Below, piece by piece: positions 11,095 to 23,800 of a stretch of DNA of 64,000 nucleotides (the first letter of the stretch is position 1; each line of letters starts with the position of its first letter). Both the position numbers and the translations under genes were made by a program. The DNA is from Closterium sp. Naga37s-1. Lineage: Eukaryota > Streptophyta > Zygnematophyceae > Desmidiales > Closteriaceae. The notes under the pieces are model-generated. The model worked only from the letters and a program-made list of their open reading frames with translations. It searched no databases and was not told the DNA's origin. The stretch covers positions 186,001 to 250,000 of the forward strand of contig CANJKZ010001044.1 of assembly GCA_947471745.1 (NCBI GenBank). The letters run 5' to 3'.

Positions 11095-13074
11095 CTATAA
11101 CTGTGACTGCGACTGGACAGGCAGAGGACACTCTAAAGAGGGAGTAGGACCAGGAGCAGGCGGGAGACCAAGAACCTGCTGAAGGAGCGGAACGAAGTAC
11201 GGCCGCGGCCGCGCAGCGCCTCCAGAACCAGCAGAGACACCACCAGCACCCTCAGCTCCAGGGTCTCCAGCTACAACTCCCGCAGCACCACCAGTAGCTC
11301 CAGCAGCTCCAGCACCTCCAGCTCCAACTCCCGCAGTAGCTCCAGTCCCACTAGCTCCGGAAACTCCAGTACGAGCACCTCCAGGGCCAGCGGCCCCAGC
11401 AGCTCCAGCACTAGCAGCATCTCCAGCAGCTCCAGCACCAGCAGTACCTCCAGCAGCTCCAGCACCAGCAGCACCTCCAGCAGCTCCAGCACCAGCAGCA
11501 CCTCCAGCAGCTCCAGCACCAGCAGCACCTCCTACAGTAGGCCCCCCAGCTCCAGCAGCACGGCTACAGCGCCGAGCGTACCACTCACGAAGCTGTCGTG
11601 GAGAGAGGGGCTCCCGCCGCAACGGGACACTTGGAGGACCTCCAGTCCCAGCACCCCCAGACTCAGCAACCCCAGGCTCAGCACCCCCAGGCTCAGCACC
11701 CCCAGGCTCAGCACCCCCAGACTCAGCACCCCCAGGCTCTGCACGCTCAGGCTCAGCACCCCCAGACCCAGTACCCGCAGGCTCAGCACCCCTAGCAGCA
11801 CCAGAGTCAACAGCTACCTGAGGGGGGAGGGGGTCTACCTGGGGAGGACCTGGCGTGAGGAAGAGCGGCGGGGGGGGGGGAGGGGGGCAGTGCGGTAGGG
11901 GAAGAGACGGTAGTAGGGAACCGACTCGTCAAACGTGACGTCCAGAGAGGACAGAACACGGCGCGAGGTGGGGTGGTAAAACTGCCAGCCAGACGCGTCA
12001 GGGGGGAAGCCAAGGAAGACGCAGGGAACGGCACGGGAGGACAGCTTGTCTGCAGACAAGTCGCGGACGAAAGCTCGAGATCCCCAGACACGGAACGCAG
12101 ACGCATCGCCAACCTTCCCCGTCCTCCGCAGAGTGGGAGTGGCCTCCGGCATGGAGACCCGGGGCTGGAGGTTGATCTGATGCGCCGCGTACTGAACCGC
12201 GAACGGCCACAGAAAATGGGGAGAAGCCGCATGGATCATGGACGTACGAGCGACATCCATGACCATGCCAATGCACCGCTCAGCAATCCCATTTTGCTGT
12301 GGAGAGGCCGGAAGCGTGAACGTCTGGCGGATGCCCTCCGCCCGACAGTAGGCCTGCAGAAGGTCGAAGGAAAACTCTCCACCTCTGTCTGAGTGCAGAC
12401 GCACAACAGGAAAGTCCGAGCCGAAACTCTCTCTGAGCTGGAGACGAGCAGCGCGGATCCAGTCGATCAACACCTCAGTGACCTCACCCTTGCGGCGCAA
12501 GGGGAAGACTGTGGTGTAACGCGAGTAGTCGTCAACAACCAGCAGGAAGTATCGCTCGTGACCCTGTCCACGGACGCGGGTTGGGCCCCACACGTCCATG
12601 TGAAGAGTCTGCAGGGGAGCCTCTGTCGGAGGAAACTCGGAGGAGTGAGGAGCGGCGCGCTGCCGGCCCTCGACGCAGAGAACGCAGGTAGGGGCAGGCC
12701 CCGGAGGAAGGGAAGGGGGGAGACCAGAGACAAGGACACGGGAGGCCATGCCTCTGAGACGAGGCACGGAGGGGTGACCAAGGCGGTGGTGCCAAAGGAG
12801 AGTCTCCTGAGACAGGAGGAGACACGAGCAGGGGGCAGACTCAAGGCCAGACCGGGACGCCGCAGCAAACACCTGACCCGACGCGGCTACCTGACCAGTC
12901 GCAGTGACAGGAGGAGACTCAGTGGTAAGGGTGTACAGGCTGGACCCTGGCCGATGGGTGAACATGGCCAGGTGACGACCCATCCGAGCACACGTGCAGT
13001 GTGTCATACGCTGATAGGCAGGGGTGAACTGGTGAACACCCCTATCCTGAAGATCAGCACCCGCCACCAAAGTT
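11095..13074 (-). pseudogene. Element B integrase and IN-RT linker
   Basis: GAG-pre-integrase has HHRLGHPSVPRLRGM and the Cys pair CVLCVEG. The catalytic core has LHMDVWGP, HSDRGGEF and the QQNGIAER Glu, so D, D and E are all present. The reading frame begins after an extra T near 13070 and is lost at a G-run near 11868-11886. A third frame carries the Ala/Gly-rich linker starting SPRQLREWYARR and ends SQSQL then TAG at 11095-11097. The next frame, RT, continues without a shift. The linker is unusually long (more than 170 residues) and built from Gly-Ala repeats. Confidence 0.88.
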
Positions 13075-14748
13075 CGTAGAGAACGAGGGGAGGTGAAGAC
13101 CAGACAGCGAGCCGGACGGAGCCGCAGGACACGGGAGAACAGTGGAGGAACGGGCCACAACTAGTCCCCCAGAGGGGTCAGCCAGAGAGACTTCCACAGG
13201 CCGACTGAGTGGCGAGAGTGTGGTGCAGTCGCGAAAGAAGGAGCGGGAAGCACCCGAGTCAAGGGTGAAAGTGTGTAAGACCTGAGCCGACGCTGTACCT
13301 GAGAGAGCAGGCTCACCAGCACCTGGAGCAGTAGACTCACTAGCACCTAGCGCAGTAGCCTCAATGCCCGGGTCGGGCGGAACACACAGGTAACAGTCAC
13401 CCTCAGCACTAATAGACACAGCACACATAGCAGCAAGGATAGCATCAAAGTCAAGATCAAAAATAGCAACCCCCGACTTAAGCAGGATATCCCAGCGAGG
13501 GATCTCAGCAGAGCCAGGGAACTGTGTACGCCAGGCGTCAGTCAGGCGGCCGAAGCAGTGAGGTGTGGTGTGCGGGCCGCCGCACGTCTCTCCACTGCGG
13601 TCGCCGGTGCGAAGAACGTAAGTGCAGGGACCAGCACCCCCAGACCTCCCACGCCGAGCGTACCACTCACGGAGCTGCTGAGGCGACAGGGTCTCACGGG
13701 AGCGCTGCTGCTGCTGGCGCTGGTCACCGCTAGCGCCTCCCCGTTGCCCACCACCGCCCCCGCCACCCCCGCCGCCGCCACCTCCACCCCCACTCCCGCT
13801 GCCTCCGCCGCCTCCACCTCCACCGCCGCCACCGAAGCCCCCACCCGAGCCACCACTCCCACCTCCACCTCCACCCCCACCCCCTCCGCCACCTCCACCG
13901 CCACCACCGCCGCCCCCTCCACCCCCCTTGCCCCCCTTGCCCTTGCTGGTGCGGCGCCTCCCACTAGGAGCAGACGCAGCGCCGACCGACTCCGTGCCAA
14001 CGAGGTCGACAGCAGTAGCAGAGGCAACAGAGGGCAAGAGGGGAGAGGGGGAGCACCCCTCAAAGAAATGGGAGAGGGGGAGCACCCCTCAAAGAAAGGG
14101 GCGCGAGGGTCACCACGAGAGGCCCCTTCAGCGACTATACTCTTCTCAGCTGCAAGGAGGCGCTCCTCGAGGAGGTCAACGGTGAGCGTGGTGGGGCAGA
14201 GGGAGAGGAAGTGGTCCCTGACCGAGCAAAGGGAGTCAGGGAGCCGGGTGACGAGGTAGTAGAGAGTGATGTACATAGGGGGGGGGGTTCTTGGCGCAGA
14301 ACTCGGCAGGAAGCGCAGCGCGGTAGCGGGTGTCACTAGTGCGGAGGTGCGTGATGAGGTCAGCGACTGTGGCAAAAGCGGCTAGATCAGGGTACAGGTA
14401 CGGCAGCATGAGGCGACTAAGTGCAGCAGTGGCAGGGGAGGAGTAGCTCGCAACAACAGCGTCGTACAGAGTCTTAGCGGTCTTGTACTGACTAAAGTGC
14501 GCGCGCTCAGCAGACGGCAGGTGACTACGAATAGCAAGGCGGGCAGCAGCATCGCGAGTGGTCCACTGTGAGCGAACAGCACTATCAGCAGTGGCAGCAG
14601 GTGCAGCAGAGGCGCCAGACGTGAGATAAAAAAGCGAGACCTGATCTTTGCTATCGCACTGCAGGAACAGCTGTAGATCATCAACCCAGACCGCAAAATC
14701 TACTGCCCGACCCTCAGCATCGAATTTGAGTACGTTGGGGGCAGCCAT
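13075..14748 (-). pseudogene. Element B Gag and protease
   Basis: Starts MAAPNVLKFDAEGRAV at 14748, the same start as in C, D and J. The copia Gag capsid-like domain runs to NPPP. One extra C in a C-run (14278-14287 on plus) then shifts the frame before MYITLYY. A tandem duplication of about 30 bp at 14045-14100 (repeating GGTGCTCCCCCTCTC) shifts it again. Downstream are a poly-glycine tract, SPQQLREWYARRG, an unusual knuckle (C-X13-C-X3-H-X4-C, from CTYVLRTG to PHC) and the aspartic protease motif TLDSGASRSFF. Gag would form the particle; protease would cleave the polyprotein. Confidence 0.88.
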
Positions 14749-15544
14749 GACAGCAGTAGCAGGAGCAGTAAGAGCAGCAGGAGCAGCAGTAGCGGCGCGA
14801 CTCGATAGGGCGGCGCGGCTAGGCAGGGCGGCGCGGTTCGGCAGTGCGCTTACCAGGGGCGGGTGGGTAGGGAGGCCGCTACTGGTGGGGCAGGGCCGTG
14901 GTGCGCCGGCAGGGTCGGGGCCGCAACTGGGCGGCAGGTCAAGGCCGCGGCTTGGCTGCAGGGCAGGGCCGGGGCAGAAGCGACAGCAGCGGCGGCGGCG
15001 GCTCGTCACACCGGCGGAGGCAGGCTCGGCAGCGGCGGCAGGGACAGCAGCTGCTGCAGGGCTCCTCGGCGGCTGCTGCAGGTGGAGGCCGCGACTGGCG
15101 AGAGGGGCAGGGCGGGGCTGCAGTGGCGGGTCGCCGAGCAGAGCAGAGGAGGGCCGCGCCGAAGGCAGGGCAGGCCGCGACAGGTGACGGGGCGGGGCCG
15201 CGAAGGGCCGTGAGGGGGGCCTCGAAGAGCCGCAAAGGGGGCCGCGAAGGGCCGTAAGGGGGGCCGCGACGGGCCGCTAAGGGGCCGCGAAGGGCCGTGA
15301 GGGGGCCGCGAAGGGCCGCGAAGGGGGCCGCGAAGGGCCGCGAAGGGGCCGCGAAGGGCTGAAAGAGGGACCGCGAAGGGCCAAGAAGGGGCCGCAAAGG
15401 GGCCTTAAGGGGCGCGACGGGCCGCTAAGGGCAGGGGACGCGACGGGAGGGCAGGCGCACGGGGTGCAACTAGGGCAGGTGCGAAGCACGCTCCGGGCAG
15501 GTGAGGAAAAAAAAATTTCGTAGTAGTGGTGGGCCCTAGAAAAC
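14749..15544 (-). repeat. GC-rich leader of element B
   Basis: Non-coding leader between hairpin and gag. Its PBS-proximal half (about 15190-15420) is a tandem array around GGGGCCGCGAAGGGCC, and the rest is irregular GC-rich repeat. The repeat units differ from those in Z, J and L, although the position is the same. Confidence 0.7.
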
Positions 15545-15573
15545 GTTCCCACTAGGGAACTCGCTCTGTACCA
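15545..15573 (-). promoter_or_regulatory. Element B primer-binding site and adjacent hairpin
   Basis: On minus TGGTACAGAGCGAG follows the LTR (the canonical PBS minus one T). A perfect 6-bp inverted repeat GTTCCC / GGGAAC with a 4-nt loop follows at 15545-15560, and GGGCCCACC lies a little further. Confidence 0.8.
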
Positions 15574-15701
15574 TGTGAAATAATTACGAGGAATGATTGA
15601 CTAGGAAAAGAGTTGGGTACAAATATGTAACCCTAGTAAACTGTACCCCATACTGTCTACCCCACTACAGCCTAGAAAGACTATAGCATGAATGTTTGAC
15701 A
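15574..15701 (-). repeat. 5' LTR of element B (128 bp)
   Basis: Minus-strand TGTCAAACATTC to TATTTCACA. It matches the 3' LTR at 126 of 128 positions. Confidence 0.93.
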
Positions 15702-15706
15702 AGGCA
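15702..15706. repeat. Target-site duplication (right) of element B
   Basis: AGGCA, identical to 8584-8588. Confidence 0.9.
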
Positions 15707-16066
15707 ATATCTGACCACGAGCACCAACAAGCCCACGCGTCGTGAAGTTTATGAATATATTGCCCACATTTTGCTGTCAAAAATACATCTGTGACAGATT
15801 CAAACAATCAACAACTGATTTCGAACATCACATTTGATATATATTTATCCGTACAAAAGATCCTCTGATATAAATACTCACCTCTAGGTATGCACAAACA
15901 CTTACTGTACTGATATTGTACTGCTTCGTTTCCATTCAAATTATTGTTTGAGATATGTCTGGTATGTTGTTAACGCCCTCATACATTTGCAGGCACAACG
16001 ACATATACTCCGTTATATCTAAACGAAATTTCTAATGATCATTCGTTCATTAACTATTATTTCAAG
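15707..16066. other. Unassigned AT-rich sequence
   Basis: AT-rich sequence between element B and the satellite array. No coding frame, LTR or repeat is evident. Confidence 0.4.
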
Positions 16067-16910
16067 ACAGCTGGACACATTTCGTACCACTCGCAGCATC
16101 TGGTACAGAGATATGGTATTCAAACAATTGGGTGTGTACAGCCATGCAATAATAGGCATGTGCGACACGCGGTGCCGTCTCAACATACGTTTGACATTTT
16201 TAACAAGGTTCCTCTTGATCAAACATTAACTTACTATACTATAAGGATGCTGGACCAATTTGGTGCCATTCGCAGCAATTGGTAGGAAGTTATGGTGTTC
16301 CAAACAACCGAGTAGCCAAAATTGTGCAAGGATATGCCTCTGCGATACATGGTGCCGTCTCGACATCGGTCTGTCATTTTTAACAAGGTTTCTTTTGATC
16401 AAACATCCACTTACTATATTGTAACGATGCTGGACCGATTTGGTGCCATTCGTAACATCTGATAGGAAGGTATGGTGTTTCAACCAACCAAGCAGCAAAA
16501 ACTGTGCAAGGATAGGCCTGTGTGACACGCGACATCGGTTTGTCATTTTTAACAAGATTTCTCTTGATCAAACATTCATTTACTAAATTGTAAAGATGCT
16601 GGACCGATTTAGTGCCATTCGCAGCATCTGGTAGGAAGATGTGGTGTTTCAAACAACTAAGTAGCGAAAACTGTGCAAGGATAGGCCTGTGTAACACGCG
16701 GTGCCGTCTCGATATCGGTTTGTCATCTTTAACAAGGTTTTTCTAGATCAAACATTTATTTACTATATTACAAGGATGCTGGACCGATTTGGTGTCATTC
16801 GCAGCATCTCGTATCAAAATATTGTGTTTTAAACAACTGAGCAGCGAAAACTGTGCTAGGATAGGCCTGTGCAACACGCGGTGCCATCTCGACATCAGTT
16901 TGCCATTTTT
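16067..16910. repeat. Satellite array, units of about 180 bp
   Basis: Nearly five head-to-tail units, marked by GCTGGACCGATTTGGTGCC or variants at 16249, 16429, 16598 and 16778, with a more diverged first unit from about 16067. Spacings are about 182, 180, 169 and 180 bp; the 169-bp unit lacks GGTGCCGTCT. The last unit is cut at 16910 by the D LTR. The length is close to nucleosomal, as in many centromeric or heterochromatic satellites; that role is inference. Confidence 0.85.
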
Positions 16911-17037
16911 TGTCAAACTTATATGCTATTGTCTGTTTAGGCTGTAGTGGGGTGGTTCCTATGGGGTACAACATTTCTAGGTTTTCCTACTTGTACCCAC
17001 CCCTTTCCTAGTTCATTCACTCTTGTTCATTATGACA
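16911..17037 (+). repeat. 5' LTR of element D (127 bp)
   Basis: TGTCAAACTTATATG to CATTATGACA, followed at once by a PBS. It is inserted into the satellite. It resembles the E LTR (16911 and 41787 share their first 19 bases). Its 3' partner is not in the window. Confidence 0.9.
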
Positions 17038-17068
17038 TGGTATTACGAGCCTAGGTTAGGAACCTAGG
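17038..17068 (+). promoter_or_regulatory. Element D primer-binding site and adjacent hairpin
   Basis: TGGTATTACGAGC directly after the LTR. Then comes the 8-bp inverted repeat CCTAGGTT / AACCTAGG with a 3-nt loop (17050-17068). Confidence 0.8.
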
Positions 17069-17123
17069 ACCGACTACTACTACGGGCCCGCCGTTCCGCT
17101 AGAAGCGCCCTCGTGCGCCTTAG
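17069..17123 (+). other. Start of element D leader, cut by insertion of C
   Basis: GGGCCCGCC and the GCGCCCTCGTGCGCC repeat typical of the family leader. The sequence stops at 17123 where the C LTR starts and resumes collinearly at 24260. Confidence 0.75.
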
Positions 17124-17248
17124 TGTCAAACATTATATATGTTACTGCTGTGTAGGCTACAGTGGGTTAGCCTTTAGGGGGTACATTTCTCTAGGGTTTC
17201 ATACTTGTACTCCAAATGTTTCTAGTTCATCACTTCTTGTTTTTGACA
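17124..17248 (+). repeat. 5' LTR of element C (125 bp)
   Basis: TGTCAAACATTATAT to TTTTTGACA. It matches 24135-24259 at 123 of 125 positions. Confidence 0.93.
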
Positions 17249-17276
17249 TGGTATTAAGAGCGTAGGTTTAGACCTA
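17249..17276 (+). promoter_or_regulatory. Element C primer-binding site and adjacent hairpin
   Basis: TGGTATTAAGAGC follows the LTR. Next is a 5-bp inverted repeat TAGGT / ACCTA with a 4-nt loop (17263-17276), then GGGCCCACC near 17290. Confidence 0.7.
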
Positions 17277-17871
17277 GGATCGCTTACCTAAGGGCCCACC
17301 TTCCGCTAGAAGCGCCCTCGAGCGCCTTAATGACTTAGCGCCCTCGAGCGCCTCTCTCCTAGTGCGCCCTCGTGCGCCTCTCCTTCTCCTGCTGCCCGTG
17401 CGCAGCTCGCTAGTGCCGCGCGCGGCCTTTTTTTTTTTTTTAGCGCGCGTAGCCCGCTAGCAGCCCGCGCGCGGCCTCTTCTGCGCGCGCGCCGACCGTT
17501 AGCCGCCCGCACGACCAGCGCCGCCCACGAGCAGCCCGCTAGCCGCCCGTCGACCGGCCCTTCTGGCCGTCCAGAGCGTCGCAGCCCCGCCCGTAGGCCG
17601 CCACGTCGCCCTCGTAGGCCGCCGCCCGCGCGCGACTGCAGCCCACGCACAACCGCGGACCGCCCGCTACAGCCGCCCCAGCGCAGGCCCACCGCTGCGC
17701 CGTGCCGCGTAGCCTAGTCCGAGCCGCGCCGCGCCGCCCTGCTCGAGTCGCGCCGCCCGAATCGCGCCGCCCTGACCGAGCCGCGCCACCCCACCTGCTA
17801 CTGCTACTACTGCTACTGCTACTGCTACTGCTGCTACTGCTACTGCTACTGCTGCTACTGCTACTACCACT
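17277..17871 (+). repeat. GC-rich leader of element C
   Basis: Repeats of GCGCCCTCGAGCGCC at 17305-17390, then irregular GC-rich sequence around GCCCGC. A CTACTGCTACTG repeat (about 17800-17868) ends just before the gag ATG. It contains a T-run at 17429-17441. No gene is supported. Confidence 0.7.
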
Positions 17872-20800
17872 ATGGCCAGTCCTACTGTTCTCACCTTTGA
17901 CGCTAAGGGCCGACCGATTAAGTTTGATGTCTGGCTCGATGACCTGCACCTGTTCCTCCAGATCACTGCCAAGGACGACGTTTCCCTGTATGACCACACG
18001 TCCGGCGCTGCTCCCGCACCTGCTGCTACGGCTGACAGTACTGCTCGCTCACAGTGGCAGACTCGTGACGCTCATGCTCGCCTAGCCGTTCGCAGCCACC
18101 TGCCGTTAGATGAGCGCGAGCACTTCGGCCAGCATAAGACCGCTAAGGAGCTGTATGATGCTGTAGTTGCCCTCTACTCCTCCCTTGCTACTGCTGCGAT
18201 AGGCCGTCTCTCGCTGCCCTATCTCTTCCCGGATCTGTCTGCCTTCGCCACTGTAGCTGACCTCATCACTCACCTTCGTACTAGTGATCTTCGCTACCGT
18301 GCCGCGCTCCCCCCCGACTTCCTAGCCAGGAACCCTCCCCCGATGTACCTCACCCTCTACCACCTCGTCACTCGCCTCCCTGACTCTCTCCGCTCTGTCA
18401 GGGACCACTTTCTTGCTCTCTCACCCACCGATCTCACTGTCGACCTGCTCGAGAAGGAACTCCTTGCAGCCGAGAACAGCATTGTAGCTGTAGGAGCCTC
18501 TCGTGGTGACCCTCGCACTCCCTTCTTTGAGGGATGTTCCCCCTCCCCCCTTCTCCCCTCCATTGCATCTGCTGCTGCTGTCGACATCCTCGGTGCTGAG
18601 GGGGCCGGAGCTGCGTTCGCTCCCAGTGGGAGGCGCAAGGGCGGCAGGGGCAAGGGGGGCCGGGGTGGTGGAGGTGGCGGCGGGGGAGGTGGTGGTGGAG
18701 GGGGTGGAGGGGGCGGCGGCGGTGGCGGCGGTGGTGGGAGTGGTGCTGGTGGTGGGGGGGTCAGTGGCGGAGCCGGGGGTGGTGGCGGCGGCGGTGGTGG
18801 AGGTGGCGGGGGTGGTGGTGGCAGCGGCGGCGGCGGTGGAGCTGGTGGCGGGCGCGGTGGAGCAGTGCAGCGTGGCGGGTTCGGCGGGTGCCAGAGGCAG
18901 CAGCAGCAGCGTCCCAGCGAGCCCCAGTCGCCCCAGCAGCTCCGTGAGTGGTACTCTCAGCGTGGGGGGTCTGGGGGTGGAGGTACCTGCCTGTACGTCA
19001 TCCGCATAGGTGACCGCACTGGCCAGACCTGTGGGAGGTTTCACACGGCGCAGCGCTGTTTCTTTCGCCTTGACGACGCCTGGCGCGAGCAGTTTCCTGA
19101 CGCCTCTGAGCTGCCCCGCTGAGCTGATCTGCTTAAGAAGGGAATTGATATCTTTGCTCTTGATTATGATGCTATCCTTGCTGCTATGTATGCATTGACT
19201 ATTAGTGTTGAGGGTGACTGTTACCTGCCTGTACCGCCCGACCCGGGTATTGGGACCAGTGAGGCTGCAGCTCTAGGTGCTCGTGCGTCTGCTGCCCTAG
19301 GTCCTGGTGAGGCTGCTGCTCTAGGTACTAGTGCGTCTGCGTCTGCTGGTACCGCGTCTACTGAGGAACTGCACACCTTCACACTGGACTCAGGTGCTTC
19401 CCGCTGTTTCTTTCGCGACCGCACTGCCCTAGAGCAGCTTCCTAGACCAGTTGCTGTCTCCCTAGCTGACCCCTCAGGGGGTCCGGTCCTTGCGACCTCC
19501 ACCACTGCCCTCCCCTGTCCTGCTGTCCCGTCTGGCACGCTGTCGGGTCTTTACCTCCCCTCGTTCTCTACGAACTTGGTGGCGGGCTCTGCTCTCCAGG
19601 ATGGGGGTGTTCACCAGTTCACCCCTGCCTATGAGCGTGTGACCCACTGTACGTGTGCTCGGATGGGTCGCAACCTGGCTACCTTCACTCGGCAGCCGAG
19701 GTCGGACCTGTACACACTGACCACTGAGTCCCCTCAGGTAGCTGCGTCTGCGTCTACGTCAGGTCAGCTGTCGGCCCCCTGCTCGTGTCGCTCCCTGTCG
19801 CACCAGACCGTCCTCTGGCACCACCGCCTTGGTCACCCGTCAGTGCAGCGCCTTCGTGGCATGCACTCCCGGTACCTTGTCTCTGGTCTTCTCAGGGTTC
19901 TCCCTCCCCTCCCACCCTCGCCTGCTCCTCCCTGTCTTCCCTGTGTCGAGGGGCGGCAGCGCGCTGCTCCTCACTCCTCCTCGTTCCCTCCCACAGAGGC
20001 TCCCCTGCAGACTCTCCACCTGGACGTGTGGGGCCCAGCCCGCGTCCGGGGACAGGGCCACGAGTGGTACTTTCTGCTGGTCGTCGACGACTACACGCGC
20101 TACACCACGGTCTTCCCCTTGCGTACCAAGGGTGAGGTCCCTGATGTCTTGATCCCTTGGATCCGCGCTGCTCGTCTCTAGCTCCGCAAGCGGTTCCAGT
20201 TGGACTTTCCTGTCCTGCGTCTGCACTGTGACAGAGGTGGTGAGTTTTCCTCTGACCTCTTGGCAGCCTACTGTGCGGAGCACGGCATCCGCCAGACGTT
20301 CACTCTTCCGGCCTCTCCGCAGCAGAATGGGGTTGCTGAGCGCCGCATTGGTCTAGTCATGGAGGTCGCTCGTACCTCCATGATCCATGCGGCTGCCCCC
20401 CATTTCCTGTGGCCGTTTGCAGTGCAGTACGCCGCGCATCAGCTCAACCTCTGGCCCCGTGTCTCCGTTCCGGAGACCTCGCCCACCCTGCGTTGGACGG
20501 GGGAGGTTGGCGATGCGTCGGTGTTCCGAGTCTGGGGATGTCGAGCCTTTGTCCGCGATACGTCCGCGGACAAGCTCTCCTCCCGTGCCGTTCCCTGTGT
20601 CTTCCTTGGCTTTGTCCCTGACGCGCCTGGCTGGCAGTTTTACCACCCCACCTCGCGCCGTGTCTTCCCCTCTCAGGATGTCACCTTTGACGAGTCGGTA
20701 CCCTTTTACCGTCTCTTCCCCTACCGCACTGCCCCACTCCCCCCCCCGCTGCTCTTCCTCACCCCAGGTGTCCCGTCGGTAGACCCCCTCCCTCCCCAGG

Positions 20801-23800
20801 GTGCTGCTCCCTCAGGTGTTTCCCAGGTAGACCCGGTCGAGCCTGTCGAGGTAGCTGTTGACTCTGGTCCTGCGCGAGGTGCTGAGCGTGCTGAGCCTGG
20901 TGGTGCTGGGTCTGGGGGTACTGAGACTGGGGGTGCTGAGCCTGGGGGTGCGGAGACTGGGGGTGGTGAGTCTGGGGGTGCGGAGACTGCGGGAGGTGAG
21001 CCTAGGGGTGCTGAGCCTGGGGTTTCTGCGACTGGGGGTGCTGAGCCTAGAGGAGCTGAGGCTGGGGGTTCTGAGACTGACCGTACTACGCCTGTTGGCG
21101 CTCCCTCTTCACAGCAGCTGCGTGAGTGGTACTCCCAGAGTTACAACCTCCGTCGTGGGGCTACTGGAGCTGGGGGATCTGCTGGAGTTGGGGCTGGTGG
21201 CCCTGCGGGTGCAGTGTCGCAGCCGGAGCCTCCCTCCCCTCAGCGGCTACGTGAGTGGTATGCTCGGCGCTGCAGCCTCCGGAGTGGAGCTCCTGGTGTT
21301 GAGGTGCCGCCCGCTGGAGGCCCTGCTGCTACTGGAGGTCCTGGAGCTGCTGGAGGTGCTACTGGTGCTGGTGCTGCTAGAGGTGCTACTGGTGCAGCTG
21401 GTGCTGGTGCTGCTGGAGGTGCTACTGGTGCTGCTGGTGCTGGTGCTGCTGGAGGTGCTGCTGGTGCTGCTAGAGGTACTGGAGCTGCTGGAGGTGGTGC
21501 CGGTGCTGGTCCTGCTGGAGGTGCTGCTGGTGCTGCTGGAGGTCCTGGAGCTGCTGGAGGTGCTGCTGGTGCTGGTCCGGCTGGAGGTTCTGGTGCTGTC
21601 TCTACTGGTTCTGGGGGCGCTTCACGGCCGCGGCCGTACTTCGTTCCGCTCCTTCAGCAGGTTCTTGGTCAGCTGCCTCCTCCTGGTCCTCCTCCCTCCT
21701 TAGAGTGTCCTCCGCCTGTCCAGTCGCAGTCACAGCTACCGCGTGCCTCGCCACTTCCTGGTCCTTCTCCCTACACTGGTCCGACAGGCGGTCTTACAGA
21801 GCGTCGTGAGCCTGAGTCTCGTACTGTGTCGCCTGAGTCTCGTCCTGCGTCACCTATTCGTGCTGCTCGCACTGGTCGCCGTGTTCCGCGTGAGCGTCCT
21901 CCACCTGTCCCTGGCACACACTATATGACTCTACGTCCTTCCACTGCTCCACAGCGTGTCCCTCTGCCGTCTCCTCCTGCGTCCTCTCTTCCTGCCCTTG
22001 CTGACCCGGAGTCTGACTCTCTTCGTGCTGCTAGTCCTACTGTCAAGCGACTGCTCGCCACAGTTGTCATTGACCCTTCCTTTGAGTCCGCTGCTGCGTC
22101 TGCCTTGGTTACTGAGCTTGTCGACTTTGCTGCTCACTGTCGTCTAGACTACGCTGCGAGTCTTGTTGCTGAGTCTGAGTCTGTCTGTCCTCCGTCCGTC
22201 GGGGGTGAGTGTGCTCTTGGCACAGACGTCCTTGAGGACAGGCAGGAGGACTTTGAGTGCTTTGCCGCTGCTGTACCTCATCTCGTGTCCATGCTGATTG
22301 CACCTGAGGGAGACCCGGATGCTCCAGACATCCCGACCCCACGCTCTTATGCTGAGGCGATCGCGGGTGAGTACTCCTCTTAGTGGCAGACAGCCATGGA
22401 TGCAAAGATGGCATCCGGGAAGTCCACTGGCACTTACGTTAACGAGGTTCCCCCTCCTGGGGCGAACATCGTCAGTGGCATGTGGATTTTCAGGGTGAAG
22501 CGGCCGCCGGGTTCTCCGCCTGTCTTCAAGGCTCGTTACGTTGCTCGAGGCTTCAGTCAGCGAGAGGGAGTAGACTTCTTTCAGACCTTCTCCCCCACCC
22601 CGAAGATGACTACTCTTCAGGTGCTACTGCACGTTGCCGCTCAGCGTGACTACGAGCTTCACTCTCTTGACTTCAGCACAGCTTTCTTGCAGGGCAGCCT
22701 GCACGAGGAGATCTGGCTGCGCCGCCCTCCTGGCTTCACTGGGTCGTTTCCTCCTGGTACCCAGTGGAGCCTCCGGCGGCCGGTCTACGGTCTCCGCTAG
22801 GCGCCACGTGAGTGGCACGACACACTGAGGACTACACTTGCAGCTCTTGGGTTCGCACCTTCCACTGCTGACCCGTCGCTGTTTCTGCGCACCGACACTT
22901 CACTGCCGCCGTTCTACATCCTCGTGTACGTCGACGACTTGGTCTTTGCCACTGCTGACACTGAGGCTCTCGCCCACGTGAAGTCCGAGCTGCAGAAGAG
23001 ACACACGTGCACAGACCTGGGTGAGCTGACAAGCTATCTTGGCTTGCGGATCACCCGGGACAGAGCACGCCGCACCATCACACTGACTCAGTCACACATG
23101 GTGCAGCAGGTCCTTCAGCGCTTCGGCTTCACCTGGTCCTCACCACAGCCGACTCCTCTGGCTACAGGTCACTCGCTCTTAGCTCCACCTTTGGACGAGT
23201 CCGTAGAGCCGAGTGGTCCTTACCCAGAGCTAGTTGGCTGCCTCATGTACCTGATGACTTGCACTCGTCCTGACCTCGCGTACCCTCTTGGCCTTCTGGC
23301 TCGCTACGTGGCTCCTGGTCGGCACCGAAAGGTGCACATGGATGCTGCTAAGAGGGTACTGCGCTACTTGTGTAGTACGTCAGGCATGGGGCTCGTGCTT
23401 GGAGGGAGGAGCTCAGTTGTTCTCACTGGGCACTCAGACGCTTGTTGGGTTAACGACCAGGCTACTCAGCGGTCGTCACAGGGTTACACCTTCAGCCTTG
23501 GCTCTGGTTCAGTTTCTTGGCGTTCTACTCGCTCGTCTTCGGTTCTCAGCTCCAGTTGTGAGGCTGAGATCTACGCCACAGCCATGGCTGCACAGGAGCT
23601 ACGCTGGCTGACCTACCTGCTGACCGACTTGGGAAAGCGGCCTCGTTCTCCTCCAGTGCTGTACGTCGACAACAAGGCCGCCATTGCCTTGTGTGAGGAG
23701 CACAGACTGGAGCACAGAACGAAGCACATCGCTCTGCGTTACTTCCTGGCTCGAGAGCTGCAGCAGCGTGGTCAGCTTCGTCTGCGTTACGTGGCCTCTC

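Larger units (their letters stand above)
8589..15701 (-). mobile_element. Complete Ty1/copia element B (short-LTR family)
   Basis: A 7113-bp minus-strand element with 128-bp LTRs at both ends differing at 2 positions, a 5-bp duplication (AGGCA), polypurine tract, PBS, hairpin, GC-rich leader and gag-pol. The LTR match implies a fairly recent insertion. The coding part nevertheless has about five frameshifts, several in homopolymers, plus the UAG shared with D and E. It shows the canonical outline of the family. Confidence 0.93.
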
